A stretch of 64,000 nucleotides of DNA from JBGSUZ01 sp964404895 (lineage in GTDB: Bacteria > Bacillota > Clostridia > Peptostreptococcales > Acidaminobacteraceae): positions 348,672-412,671 of the forward strand of contig CAYOLV010000003.1 in the NCBI GenBank assembly GCA_964404895.1, in the 5' to 3' direction. Position 1 is the first letter of the stretch, and each line of letters starts with the position of its first letter. Shown one piece after another: positions 25,706 through 33,403 of the stretch. Position numbers and translations under genes: made by a program. The notes beneath the pieces were generated by a model that was not told the origin of the DNA, ran no database searches, and saw only the letters and a program-made list of their open reading frames with translations.

Positions 25706-26749
25706 CTATTTAATGTGCCTCACTAAGAATTTTTTACCTTGCTCTGCACTGAAATTGTAACGCTTCATTTCTAAAATGGTTATTAGATCGCGAATTTCGT
25801 ATTCCAGTCGATGCATATAAACCATCGGCTCCATGATTGTCATAGGGTAACTCAATCTGAGTGCATTGAAATAATTGTAGATGTATCTTTCCATGGATCT
25901 TTCAAGAAAAACTTCAAAGTCGGGAACCGATTCAAATATAGTTCCGTATGGCGAACGTCTTACAAGGGCCTCAATATCCGAAAGCCTTTCTTTATAGCAC
26001 ATTTCTTTCAGTTGATCATACTTAAAATATTTCCCTCCAGACAAACTGTAGTTAAGCAATTCCTCTTGAGATATTTTATAGAACCTTCGTCCTCTGTAAA
26101 TCCACTGGATATTCAACATGTCTATGTTCCTGCCCACCACTTCACCAATTGCCCGACTGTTTTCACGATCTAATCTTCTGACATTAGATCTAAGGGCATT
26201 AAAGTAAAGTCTGTCTAGATTCATTTCCATGTAAAACATCAACTTGTCTTCTTCTTCATCTTTAAACATTTGAATAATTTTCTGGTACCCAGTTCCCTCA
26301 AGACCTGAAATGATATCATCCAAAGTTTTAGCATCATTTAAAAGGGTGTAATCAATCTGAGAATATGCCACAGGTATGATAATATGATCTGAAATTCTTT
26401 GAAGAGATTCTTTTCTAATAATCATTCTTAGAAATACTTTTAAATTTTCAATTTCATATCTCATAAAAAGTACATTAAAGAATTTCTTATCATCCCCTGT
26501 GAAATAATGAAACAGTTTTTCGTACTGACTAAAAAGATGTTTTTTCAAAAACCCTTCTAATTGGCCGATGTCTTCGCCTGCGTCTGCCGCTAAGTAATTG
26601 TCATAACAAGTTTCAGATTTTAAATAATCGACTACCGAAGTGACATTTGGAAGGTCTAAGAGCTTGGCATAGTCTTCATTCCTTATCAATTGCTTTTCCA
26701 TGGCTTTAACTTTTGTATTAATTGCTGCATATTTACTGATATTTCCCAT
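25706..26749 (-). CDS. ntpC: V-type ATPase subunit C (d-type, ring cap)
   Basis: This funnel-shaped subunit links the rotor shaft to the K ring. It has about 347 residues and is all-helical. It shows the repeated helical pattern of the V-ATPase C/AC39 family, with LFMRYEIENLKVFLRMI, a short repeat of it near the C-terminus (HRLEYEIRDLITILEMKRY), and the N-terminal KYAAINTKVKAMEKQL. The ATG at 26749 follows AAGGGG. Its place second in the operon, before I and K, differs from the Enterococcus order. Confidence 0.92.
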   Translation of the reverse strand: MGNISKYAAINTKVKAMEKQLIRNEDYAKLLDLPNVTSVVDYLKSETCYDNYLAADAGEDIGQLEGFLKKHLFSQYEKLFHYFTGDDKKFFNVLFMRYEIENLKVFLRMIIRKESLQRISDHIIIPVAYSQIDYTLLNDAKTLDDIISGLEGTGYQKIIQMFKDEEEDKLMFYMEMNLDRLYFNALRSNVRRLDRENSRAIGEVVGRNIDMLNIQWIYRGRRFYKISQEELLNYSLSGGKYFKYDQLKEMCYKERLSDIEALVRRSPYGTIFESVPDFEVFLERSMERYIYNYFNALRLSYPMTIMEPMVYMHRLEYEIRDLITILEMKRYNFSAEQGKKFLVRHIK

Positions 26750-26755
26750 GGTCAC

Positions 26756-27103
26756 TTACCCCTTCTTCGCTTCAAAGGCATCTCCAAAAATACGGATCAT
26801 GGCCTCTCTCACGAGCACTTCTTCATTTTTCTCATAAAGCCTGCGCATTCTCCGATCAACAATTTCGCCTTCATCGAAGATTTCCTCTACTTGCCCCTGA
26901 GCCTTTTCCATCACACGGTCGTAGGCCTCTTTGCCCGCTTTCCGAGCTTCTCTCATATATTTTTGGTCAACTTCACGCTCTCTTTTACGCAATTCCTTTT
27001 CTTTAATCCCTTTTAATGCATCGATATCATGTTCCATATCCATTGATGCCTGATCAATTTCTAGGATTTTTGCCAAAGTTTCCTGAATAGCTGTCGATTT
27101 CAC
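26756..27103 (-). CDS. V-type ATPase peripheral stalk subunit G/H
   Basis: This 115-residue protein is mostly highly charged coiled coil (ELRKREREVDQKYMREARKA). As the first gene of the V-ATPase operon, it is the expected partner of subunit E in the peripheral stalk (subunit G/H, NtpF in Enterococcus). The similarity is compositional more than motif-based, so operon position carries much of the weight. The start is GTG with GGAGGTG five bases upstream. Confidence 0.8.
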   Translation of the reverse strand: MKSTAIQETLAKILEIDQASMDMEHDIDALKGIKEKELRKREREVDQKYMREARKAGKEAYDRVMEKAQGQVEEIFDEGEIVDRRMRRLYEKNEEVLVREAMIRIFGDAFEAKKG

Positions 27104-27188
27104 TTGATCACCTCCAACTGTATTTCTATCCTTTTTTATCTACCCAATTTCCTTGAAACATCTCATATGTAAGTCAAAAACATTTCCG

Positions 27189-27217
27189 ATTATATGCCTC
27201 TAAAACCAAAAGGTCAA
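27189..27217 (-). promoter_or_regulatory. Promoter of the V-ATPase operon
   Basis: On the minus strand, TTGACC (27212-27217), exactly 17 bases and a perfect TATAAT (27189-27194) predict a leader of about 80 bases before the first gene. The remaining AT-rich gap up to the hydrogenase terminator (27218-27461) shows no gene. Confidence 0.8.
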
Positions 27218-27461
27218 CCTTTCTGAAAAAGTCAGTCAAAAGCTAACAAATCGTTAAAAATGAACACAAAACTGCCGACACACTAAATAACATTCAAAAA
27301 AATACAAAAACACTCATTTTAAGATATAAATTAAGTGTGACTAATCAAATTTGAATGTTTTGTTACTCATATTTTTTTTTTATAAATAATTAGAATTTCG
27401 GTTTTTTTGTATACCTTTAACAAATGTATTGTTGGTTATTTTTTGTTCAACAATAGCAGAA

Positions 27462-27495
27462 AACCCCTTGGAGTGCAAAGCCTCCAAGGGGTTTT
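27462..27495 (-). terminator. Terminator of the hydrogenase operon
   Basis: AACCCCTTGGAG pairs with CTCCAAGGGGTT around a short loop, followed by TTTTCTG on the minus strand. It lies 13 bases after the hydA stop. Confidence 0.88.
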
Positions 27496-27508
27496 GTTAC
27501 TTATAAAA

Positions 27509-29257
27509 TTACACTCTCTCTTTTGGAGAATAGTGAGTATGGAGAAGCTCATGGGCTTTATGACCATAAGGTTTACCAAGGAACTCTTCGTAAAGCTTGA
27601 TGATCTCAGTATTTTCATGAGATTTTCTGATTTTTGAGTTACGGTCGTCTTGGTAAATCGCTTGTTGACGCTTTTTAACGATTTCCATATCACCGTGGTG
27701 GTAAGGCTGTCCGCCGCCACCGATACAGCCGCCTGGGCAAGCCATAATTTCAATTGCGTGGAATTGGCTTCTGCCTGCTTTGATGTCTTCAAGAAGCTTT
27801 CTAGCGTTACCAAGACCATGTGCAATACCGATGTTAAGAGCGATATCACCAACTTGAACAGTCGCAGAACGGATACCGTCCATGCCTCTAAGTTGTGTGA
27901 ACTCAACATTTTCCAAAGTTTCGCCTGTGACCCATTCGTAAGCCGTTCTAGTAGCCGCTTCAATAACGCCACCAGTCGTACCGAAGATAACAGCCGCACC
28001 TGAAGATTCGCCTAACATGCTGTCGAAATCGCCTTCTGGAAGTGTAGCAAAATCGATACAAGCTTCTTTAAGCATTTTGCCAAACTCTCTGTTTGTGAGA
28101 ACGAAGTCAACGTTTTGGTTGCCTTCAGTTGAAAGTTCTTCTCTAGCCGCTTCTGCTTTTTTAGCGATACAAGGCATGATAGAAACCACAACGATATCTT
28201 TAGGATCAAGACCTTTTTTCTCAGCATAGTAAGTCTTTGCAATCGCACCAAACATGATTTGTGGCGATTGGCAAGTAGACGGAATGTCTAACATATCTGG
28301 GAACTGGTGCTCGAAGAATTGAACCCAAGCAGGACAACAGCTTGTAAGAATAGGAAGCGTGCCTTTGTGTGTCAATCTGTGAACCAATTCACTAGCTTCT
28401 TCCATGATTGTAAGGTCAGCTGCGAAGTCCGTATCAAAGATACCGTCGAAGCCAAGTCTTCTCAAAGATGTTGCTAATTTACCAGTAGAAATTGTGCCTG
28501 GTTCCATACCGAACATTTCACCAACAGCAACACGGATAGCCGGTGCAACTTGAACAACAACGTGTTTCTTAGGGTTGTTGATTGCTGACCAAACGTCTGC
28601 AATTTGGTTGTGCTCAGTAAGTGCTGCTGTAGGACATACTGCTACACATTGTCCACAGTAAGTACAGCTAGTTTCTTTCATGTCCATGTTGAATGCAGGG
28701 CCTACGAATGATGGGAAGCCTCTGTTGACACCTGATAAGATGCCGCAAGTTTGAACTTCATTACACATTGTTTCGCATTTTCTACACATAACACATTTGT
28801 TAACATCTTTAACGATAGCTCTAGAAGTTTTATCTAATTGGTAATTGATTCTTTCGCCTTCCCATTTGTTATCTCTAACGCCAAGGTCTGCAGCCAATCT
28901 TTGAAGATCGCACTCCATGTTCTTAGGGCACATTAAACAATCTTTAGGGTGGTTAGAAAGCAATAATTCAACAGACATTCTTCTAGCAGTAATTGCTCTC
29001 TTCGTATCTGTTCTGATTACCATGCCGTCCATAACCTTCTCAGAACAAGAAGGAACAAGAGCAGGTCTGCCCTCTACTTCTACCATACATACACGACATG
29101 AAGCATTTTGGTTGATAACACCAAATTGATCCATGTGAAGATCCATATGACAGAGCGTAGGAATATGAATACCAGCTGTTTTAGCTGCGTTAAGTACTGA
29201 TGTACCTTTTGCTACTTCAATGACATTGTCATTGACTGTAATTTTTACCATACTCAT
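27509..29257 (-). CDS. hydA: [FeFe]-hydrogenase catalytic subunit
   Basis: This is the H2-producing or H2-oxidising subunit of an NAD-linked multimeric hydrogenase, probably electron-bifurcating (NADH plus reduced ferredoxin to H2). It has about 582 residues. In order: an N-terminal [2Fe-2S] ferredoxin domain (ASCRVCMVE), a His-ligated cluster segment (HPKDCLMCPKNMECDLQ), two [4Fe-4S] clusters (CVMCRKCETMC and CTYCGQCVAVC), and the H-domain. The H-cluster motifs are TSCCPAW, MPCIAKK and ACPGGCIGGGGQP, followed by the small C-terminal domain. The ATG at 29257 follows GGAGGTG by six bases. The hydEFG maturases are not in the window. Confidence 0.96.
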   Translation of the reverse strand: MSMVKITVNDNVIEVAKGTSVLNAAKTAGIHIPTLCHMDLHMDQFGVINQNASCRVCMVEVEGRPALVPSCSEKVMDGMVIRTDTKRAITARRMSVELLLSNHPKDCLMCPKNMECDLQRLAADLGVRDNKWEGERINYQLDKTSRAIVKDVNKCVMCRKCETMCNEVQTCGILSGVNRGFPSFVGPAFNMDMKETSCTYCGQCVAVCPTAALTEHNQIADVWSAINNPKKHVVVQVAPAIRVAVGEMFGMEPGTISTGKLATSLRRLGFDGIFDTDFAADLTIMEEASELVHRLTHKGTLPILTSCCPAWVQFFEHQFPDMLDIPSTCQSPQIMFGAIAKTYYAEKKGLDPKDIVVVSIMPCIAKKAEAAREELSTEGNQNVDFVLTNREFGKMLKEACIDFATLPEGDFDSMLGESSGAAVIFGTTGGVIEAATRTAYEWVTGETLENVEFTQLRGMDGIRSATVQVGDIALNIGIAHGLGNARKLLEDIKAGRSQFHAIEIMACPGGCIGGGGQPYHHGDMEIVKKRQQAIYQDDRNSKIRKSHENTEIIKLYEEFLGKPYGHKAHELLHTHYSPKERV

Positions 29258-29274
29258 CTCGTTCACCTCCTAAA

Positions 29275-31065
29275 CTACGGCTTAACAATAGCGCCAAATT
29301 TACATTTATCGTAACAAGCGCCGCAGCCGATACATGCCGCTTGATCAATTACATGAGCTTCTTTTACTTTGCCGCTGATTGCATTAACTGGACATACTCT
29401 TGCACAAGCCGTACAGCCTACGCACTTCTCTTCGATGATTGAGTACTTAGCTAGAGCTTTACACTCGCCAGTTCTACATTTCTTGTCAAATACATGCTCT
29501 TCGTATTCTTCTCTGAAATACTTCATTGTTGAAAGAACTGGGTTTGGCGCAGTTTGTCCAAGACCGCAAAGTGCAGCGTCTTTGATCATGTAAGCTAATT
29601 GTTCAAGGTTTACGAGATCTTCTTCAGTTCCGTGACCTTCAGTGATTTTTTCAAGAATTTCAAGCATTCTCTTCGTGCCAACACGACATGGTGTACATTT
29701 ACCACATGATTCATCCTTAGTAAATTCAAGGTAGAATTTAGCGATGTTAACCATACAGTTGTCTTCGTCCATAACGATCATCCCGCCTGAACCCATCATA
29801 GAACCAATCCCTTTGAGTGACTCATAGTCGATTGGTGTATCTAAGTCAGCAGCAGTGATAACGCCGCCAGAAGGACCGCCAGTTTGAACCGCTTTGAAAG
29901 CTTTACCATCTTTGATGCCGCCGCCGATATCGTAGATGATTTCTCTGAGCGTGATGCCCATAGGAACTTCTACAAGACCAACGTTATTTACTTTACCTGC
30001 AAGGGCAAATACTTTTGTACCTTTAGATTTTTCAGTACCGATTGCAGAGAACCAGTCTGAGCCATTTAAGATGATTGCAGGAACGTTTGCATATGTTTCA
30101 ACGTTGTTAACGCAAGTTGGTTTGTCTAGGTAACCCGCTTCAGATGGGAAAGGTGGTTTCTTAGTTGGTTCGCCACGCTTACCTTCTACTGAGTGGATAA
30201 GAGCTGTTTCTTCGCCACAAACAAATGCACCTGCGCCAAGCTTAACGATAATGTCAAAGTCAAAGCCGCTGCCAAAGATGTCTTTACCTAAAAGACCCAT
30301 TTCGCGAGCTTGTGCCAAAGCAACTTCTAATCTGTGAATAGCCAAAGGATATTCAGCACGGATATAAACGATACCAGTGTTAGCACCGATTGCGTAACCG
30401 CCGATTGCCATTGCTTCAATAACTGAATGTGGGTCGCCTTCGAGGATTGAACGGTCCATAAATGCGCCTGGATCGCCTTCGTCAGCGTTACAGATGATGT
30501 ATTTTTGGTCGCCAGGAGATTTGAGTGTTAATTCCCATTTAAGACCCGTTGGGAAACCACCGCCGCCTCTGCCACGAAGACCTGCATCTTTAACAATTTT
30601 ACAAACTTCAGCAGGTTGCATGTCAAGTACTTGTGAAAGTGCTTCGTAACCTCTGAATGCAATATATTCGCTAATGTTCTCAGGATCGATCAAACCACAA
30701 TTTCTGAGAGCAATTCTTAATTGTTTTTTGTAGAAAGGCATATCTCTGTGAAGACCCATGATTTGTTGTTTTTGTGGCTCTACATAAAGAAGTCTTTCAA
30801 CTTTTCTACCTTTTACGATATGCTCTTCAATGATTTCAGCAGCGTCAGACGCTTGAACCTGTACATAGAAGACGTTATCTGGATGGATTTTAACAATTGG
30901 GCCTTGACCACAGAAACCGAAGCAACCTGTTTTAACAACAGCAACTTCTTTGTCATACCCTTTTTCTTTTAATTCCGAAGTGAGTTTATCGATGAGCAGA
31001 TCAGCTCCAGATGCTATACATCCTGTACCGCCGCACACCATGATGTGTGTTCTTAACTTAGCCAT
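29275..31065 (-). CDS. hydB: NADH-binding flavoprotein subunit of the [FeFe]-hydrogenase (NuoF-like)
   Basis: This subunit carries FMN and NAD(H) sites and is where bifurcation is thought to occur. It has about 596 residues. An N-terminal thioredoxin-like [2Fe-2S] domain (CGGTGCIASG and TGCFGFCGQGP) is followed by the NuoF-type core with GLRGRGGGGFPTGLKW (NAD and FMN) and GAGAFVCGEETALIHSVEG. A [4Fe-4S] site SCGKCTPCRVG follows. A C-terminal two-cluster ferredoxin domain has CVGCTACARVCP and CIGCGACYDKC. The ATG at 31065 has GGGAGGGTG upstream. Confidence 0.95.
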   Translation of the reverse strand: MAKLRTHIMVCGGTGCIASGADLLIDKLTSELKEKGYDKEVAVVKTGCFGFCGQGPIVKIHPDNVFYVQVQASDAAEIIEEHIVKGRKVERLLYVEPQKQQIMGLHRDMPFYKKQLRIALRNCGLIDPENISEYIAFRGYEALSQVLDMQPAEVCKIVKDAGLRGRGGGGFPTGLKWELTLKSPGDQKYIICNADEGDPGAFMDRSILEGDPHSVIEAMAIGGYAIGANTGIVYIRAEYPLAIHRLEVALAQAREMGLLGKDIFGSGFDFDIIVKLGAGAFVCGEETALIHSVEGKRGEPTKKPPFPSEAGYLDKPTCVNNVETYANVPAIILNGSDWFSAIGTEKSKGTKVFALAGKVNNVGLVEVPMGITLREIIYDIGGGIKDGKAFKAVQTGGPSGGVITAADLDTPIDYESLKGIGSMMGSGGMIVMDEDNCMVNIAKFYLEFTKDESCGKCTPCRVGTKRMLEILEKITEGHGTEEDLVNLEQLAYMIKDAALCGLGQTAPNPVLSTMKYFREEYEEHVFDKKCRTGECKALAKYSIIEEKCVGCTACARVCPVNAISGKVKEAHVIDQAACIGCGACYDKCKFGAIVKP

Positions 31066-31095
31066 TTGCACCCTCCCTTTCAACTTATTCAAGCA

Positions 31096-31488
31096 CTATG
31101 CTTTGGCGAATGAATTAATGACAACCGCGTCTTCGAGAATTTCTTTATTCATGACATACTTCGTAATGATCTCTCTCGCACGATCAGCAGTGACTCTGCC
31201 ATAGATGATTGGTTCTTCACCAGGCATATTAACCTGAACAGTTGGTTCGCTGTGGCAAAAGCCCAAGCAACCCACTTGTACGACTCTAATATTTGTAATT
31301 CCTTGTTTGTCAATTTCGTCAAGAAGTGCACTCATAGCGTCACGAGCACCTGCAGCAATACCGCATGTAGCCATACCAACGAGCAATTCAACGATATCGC
31401 CTTCAGCTTCGCCGTTTTCTCTGAGTTGAACTCTTTTAAGAGATTCTTCTCTGATTTTCATTAAATCTTCAAGAGATTTGATCGCCAT
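31096..31488 (-). CDS. Thioredoxin-like [2Fe-2S] ferredoxin-domain protein of the hydrogenase operon
   Basis: This 130-residue protein sits between the NuoE-like and NuoF-like subunits, which suggests an accessory electron-transfer subunit. It has a thioredoxin-like ferredoxin fold with MATCGIAAGARDAM near residue 40 and VGCLGFCHSEP near residue 75. Only three Cys are present, so a full four-Cys [2Fe-2S] site is not evident; similar three-Cys proteins occur beside other clostridial hydrogenases. The ATG follows GGAGG. The gaps to both neighbours are only a few bases. Confidence 0.85.
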   Translation of the reverse strand: MAIKSLEDLMKIREESLKRVQLRENGEAEGDIVELLVGMATCGIAAGARDAMSALLDEIDKQGITNIRVVQVGCLGFCHSEPTVQVNMPGEEPIIYGRVTADRAREIITKYVMNKEILEDAVVINSFAKA

Positions 31489-31489
31489 A

Positions 31490-32005
31490 TTACTGTGCCT
31501 CCTTGTATTCAGCTAAAATGCCCGGAACATCTGCAGCAGAAAGTCTGCCGTAAACCTTCTCACCAACAAGTACGATTGGAGCTAAACCGCAAGCGCCAAC
31601 ACATCTTACATCTTTAAGTGTGAAGAGCATGTTTGCATCTGTTTCACCAGTTCCGATTTTAAGATCGTTCTTGATTGCGTCAAGAATCTTGTCTGAACCT
31701 CTTACGAAGCAAGCTGTCCCCATACAAACGCTTACAACATGTTTACCAACAGGCTTTGTTGTGAAATAAGAGTAGAAACTTACAACACCAAATACATCTG
31801 CCGCTGGAACTTCGAGTTTTCTTGCAACAAACAGCATAACTTCTTTTGGAAGAAATCCAAAAATATGTTGAGCTTTATGGAGCACATGAATTAAATTACC
31901 TTTTTTGTCATCCAAAGTACTGATGTAATTCTCCAACTCAACAAATAGCTCTTTCGGCAAGTCTTTTACACTAGTAGTTTCTGCCTGTGCCAATGCTTTC
32001 GCCAT
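31490..32005 (-). CDS. hydC: NuoE-like [2Fe-2S] subunit of the [FeFe]-hydrogenase
   Basis: This is a 171-residue thioredoxin-like [2Fe-2S] subunit homologous to NuoE. The N-terminal helical part includes LIHVLHKAQHIFGFLPKEV. The cluster ligands are in CMGTACFVRG and VRCVGACGLAP, giving the classic four-Cys pattern. It is the promoter-proximal gene of the four-gene hydrogenase operon. The ATG has GGAAGGTG upstream. Confidence 0.94.
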   Translation of the reverse strand: MAKALAQAETTSVKDLPKELFVELENYISTLDDKKGNLIHVLHKAQHIFGFLPKEVMLFVARKLEVPAADVFGVVSFYSYFTTKPVGKHVVSVCMGTACFVRGSDKILDAIKNDLKIGTGETDANMLFTLKDVRCVGACGLAPIVLVGEKVYGRLSAADVPGILAEYKEAQ

Positions 32006-32048
32006 TATTGCACCTTCCTTTCAATAAGTATCACAATTTAACAAAATC

Positions 32049-32084
32049 ATTATAACATTACAAAGCGTACTTTGTATACATGCA
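32049..32084 (-). promoter_or_regulatory. Hydrogenase promoter with a perfect 7-4-7 palindrome
   Basis: A TATAAT (minus strand, 32049-32054) lies about 44 bases before hydC. The perfect palindrome TACAAAG-CGTA-CTTTGTA (32059-32076) covers the -35/spacer region, the usual place for a repressor operator. It does not match the Rex consensus. The overlapping TTTGTATACATGCA (32071-32084) recurs with one change at 124-137. Confidence 0.6.
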
Positions 32085-32610
32085 AAAACTTATTTTGAAT
32101 ATTTTTTAACAATCTACGTTTGAGCTATAGTAATATCAACGCCTTCAGCTACTCAATCCTAATTTTATCCATCGACTAAATCTTTTATTTTCAGCTCAAT
32201 AAAACCTAGTAAATTAGTCGGAATAAATCCGTTCTAATCGTTGGAAAAACTTAGATATAGGCATTTACTTATTAAACAAAAAAACATAAAATACAAAGAT
32301 TATTTCTTTTAATAATAAAATGTCATATTTCTGAATATTTTGTTATTTATGCACAATATCCACCTTATGTTTTTTTGTCACTTTAACGTCTTTAAAATAA
32401 GGCCATTTCATTGCAATCAAAAGGTTCTCGAACTTGGTTAGCTCCCCAATTAAAGGCTTTTTAAACTTATTTCAATTTTTTCATTCAGCAAGACAATTGA
32501 CAGAATAATGTCATTTTGATGATATTGATTATCAATTAACAATCAAACTTTAAGACTTTTGCCTGCCTTTTCTCCATTTTACGCATGGCTTAAGCCCTTC
32601 AAAATTGAAG
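32085..32610. other. Long non-coding stretch with regulatory signals
   Basis: About 525 AT-rich bases without a credible gene lie between the hydrogenase promoter and the next terminator. They contain TGACA-GAATAA-TGTCA (32498-32513), a Fur-type box (32520-32534) and a candidate plus-strand promoter. A small RNA is possible (see findings). Confidence 0.5.
32497..32534 (+). promoter_or_regulatory. Fur-type box beside a TTGACA element
   Basis: TGATATTGATTATCA (32520-32534) matches the 7-1-7 Fur consensus TGATAATNATTATCA at all but one position. TTGACA (32497-32502) lies 18 bases upstream of GATATT (32521-32526), so the box would cover the -10 of a rightward promoter. Part of the same stretch (32525-32542, TTGATTA-TCAA-TTAACAA) also resembles a Rex site. 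Confidence 0.45.
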
Positions 32611-32659
32611 AAAACCCGCTGAAAAGACCTATCAAATTTGACAGCTTTTCAGCGGGTTC
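32611..32659 (-). terminator. Terminator after the Mpv17/PMP22-like gene
   Basis: AACCCGCTGAAAAG pairs with CTTTTCAGCGGGTT around an 18-base loop. On the minus strand TTTTCTTC follows. The plus-strand side lacks a T run. Confidence 0.85.
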
Positions 32660-32680
32660 TAAAGGAGTTTCTTTATCAAT

Positions 32681-33322
32681 CTACTTTTTACGCTTTGCAA
32701 ATGCTAAAATCGCACCAAGCGCAATGGACAAGAATGCCGCCATTAAAACTCTATACTCTCCCGGGAGCATGAAGGTAATGGTATGAGCAGGGATCCAGAA
32801 GATGGGCAATGTTTTAAATAAGACGAAGGAAACATAGCCGTTCCAATCAATGGCATTAACAATATCTTTCGAGGTTATTTTTCCGCCTCGGCTGAATTTT
32901 AAGTCAATCCAAGTATCTGTATAACGATGGAAACCCATCATCGCTGCTCCAAAAGTTAGGTTCATAATAGCACTGGTTAAGAACGCCGTAGCAAATACAC
33001 TGCCTTTGCCTGGGAGCATTCCTTTTTCAACTAAACCACCTACGCCTATTGAGAAGATCCCGAATACCGCCACAATGACCATCCCGAGGAAGCCCCAAAC
33101 CAATGCTCTGTAAATGAGTCCAGATGGTTTTTCCCAGTCGCCAACGATAATTCTTCTCGCTAACAATTCACCCATAGTGGCTAAAATGGCAAATTTTAAA
33201 AAGCCCATCATATAAGGATGTGTTGCTGTTCCCGTATTAAATATTGCCTGAGTCGTTGGGAAAATAACAAAAGCTACAAATGCCAAAATACCCAATCCCC
33301 AGAGTAGATCTCCCTTTTTCAT
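32681..33322 (-). CDS. Membrane protein, distantly Mpv17/PMP22-like
   Basis: This 213-residue protein has about five hydrophobic segments. The C-terminal pattern DWNGYVSFVLFKTLPIFWIPAHTITF, then LPGEYRVLMAA, resembles the Mpv17/PMP22 signature (a Trp-rich segment followed by a VP-x-x-x-R motif), though weakly. Conserved-looking charged loops include LARRIIVGDWEKPSG and FHRYTDTWIDLKFSRGG. The function is unknown in bacteria. The ATG at 33322 has AGGAGG six bases before it; the frame is open 22 codons further up without support. It stands alone with its own terminator. Confidence 0.6.
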   Translation of the reverse strand: MKKGDLLWGLGILAFVAFVIFPTTQAIFNTGTATHPYMMGFLKFAILATMGELLARRIIVGDWEKPSGLIYRALVWGFLGMVIVAVFGIFSIGVGGLVEKGMLPGKGSVFATAFLTSAIMNLTFGAAMMGFHRYTDTWIDLKFSRGGKITSKDIVNAIDWNGYVSFVLFKTLPIFWIPAHTITFMLPGEYRVLMAAFLSIALGAILAFAKRKK

Positions 33323-33403
33323 GGTCGTCCTCCTAAAAATATTGATAAGTTCTGACTTTATTATATATTTTTTTGAAGGGTTACACAATAATTTTAATTC
33401 AGA

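Noticed and set aside
27436..27999. A 187-codon minus-strand frame over the end of hydA
   Set aside because: It overlaps the well-supported hydA catalytic domain in another frame and runs through the terminator.
32559..32786. A plus-strand frame of 75 codons in the gap beside the Mpv17-like gene
   Set aside because: It reads through a terminator hairpin and into the opposite-strand gene, with no ribosome binding site.
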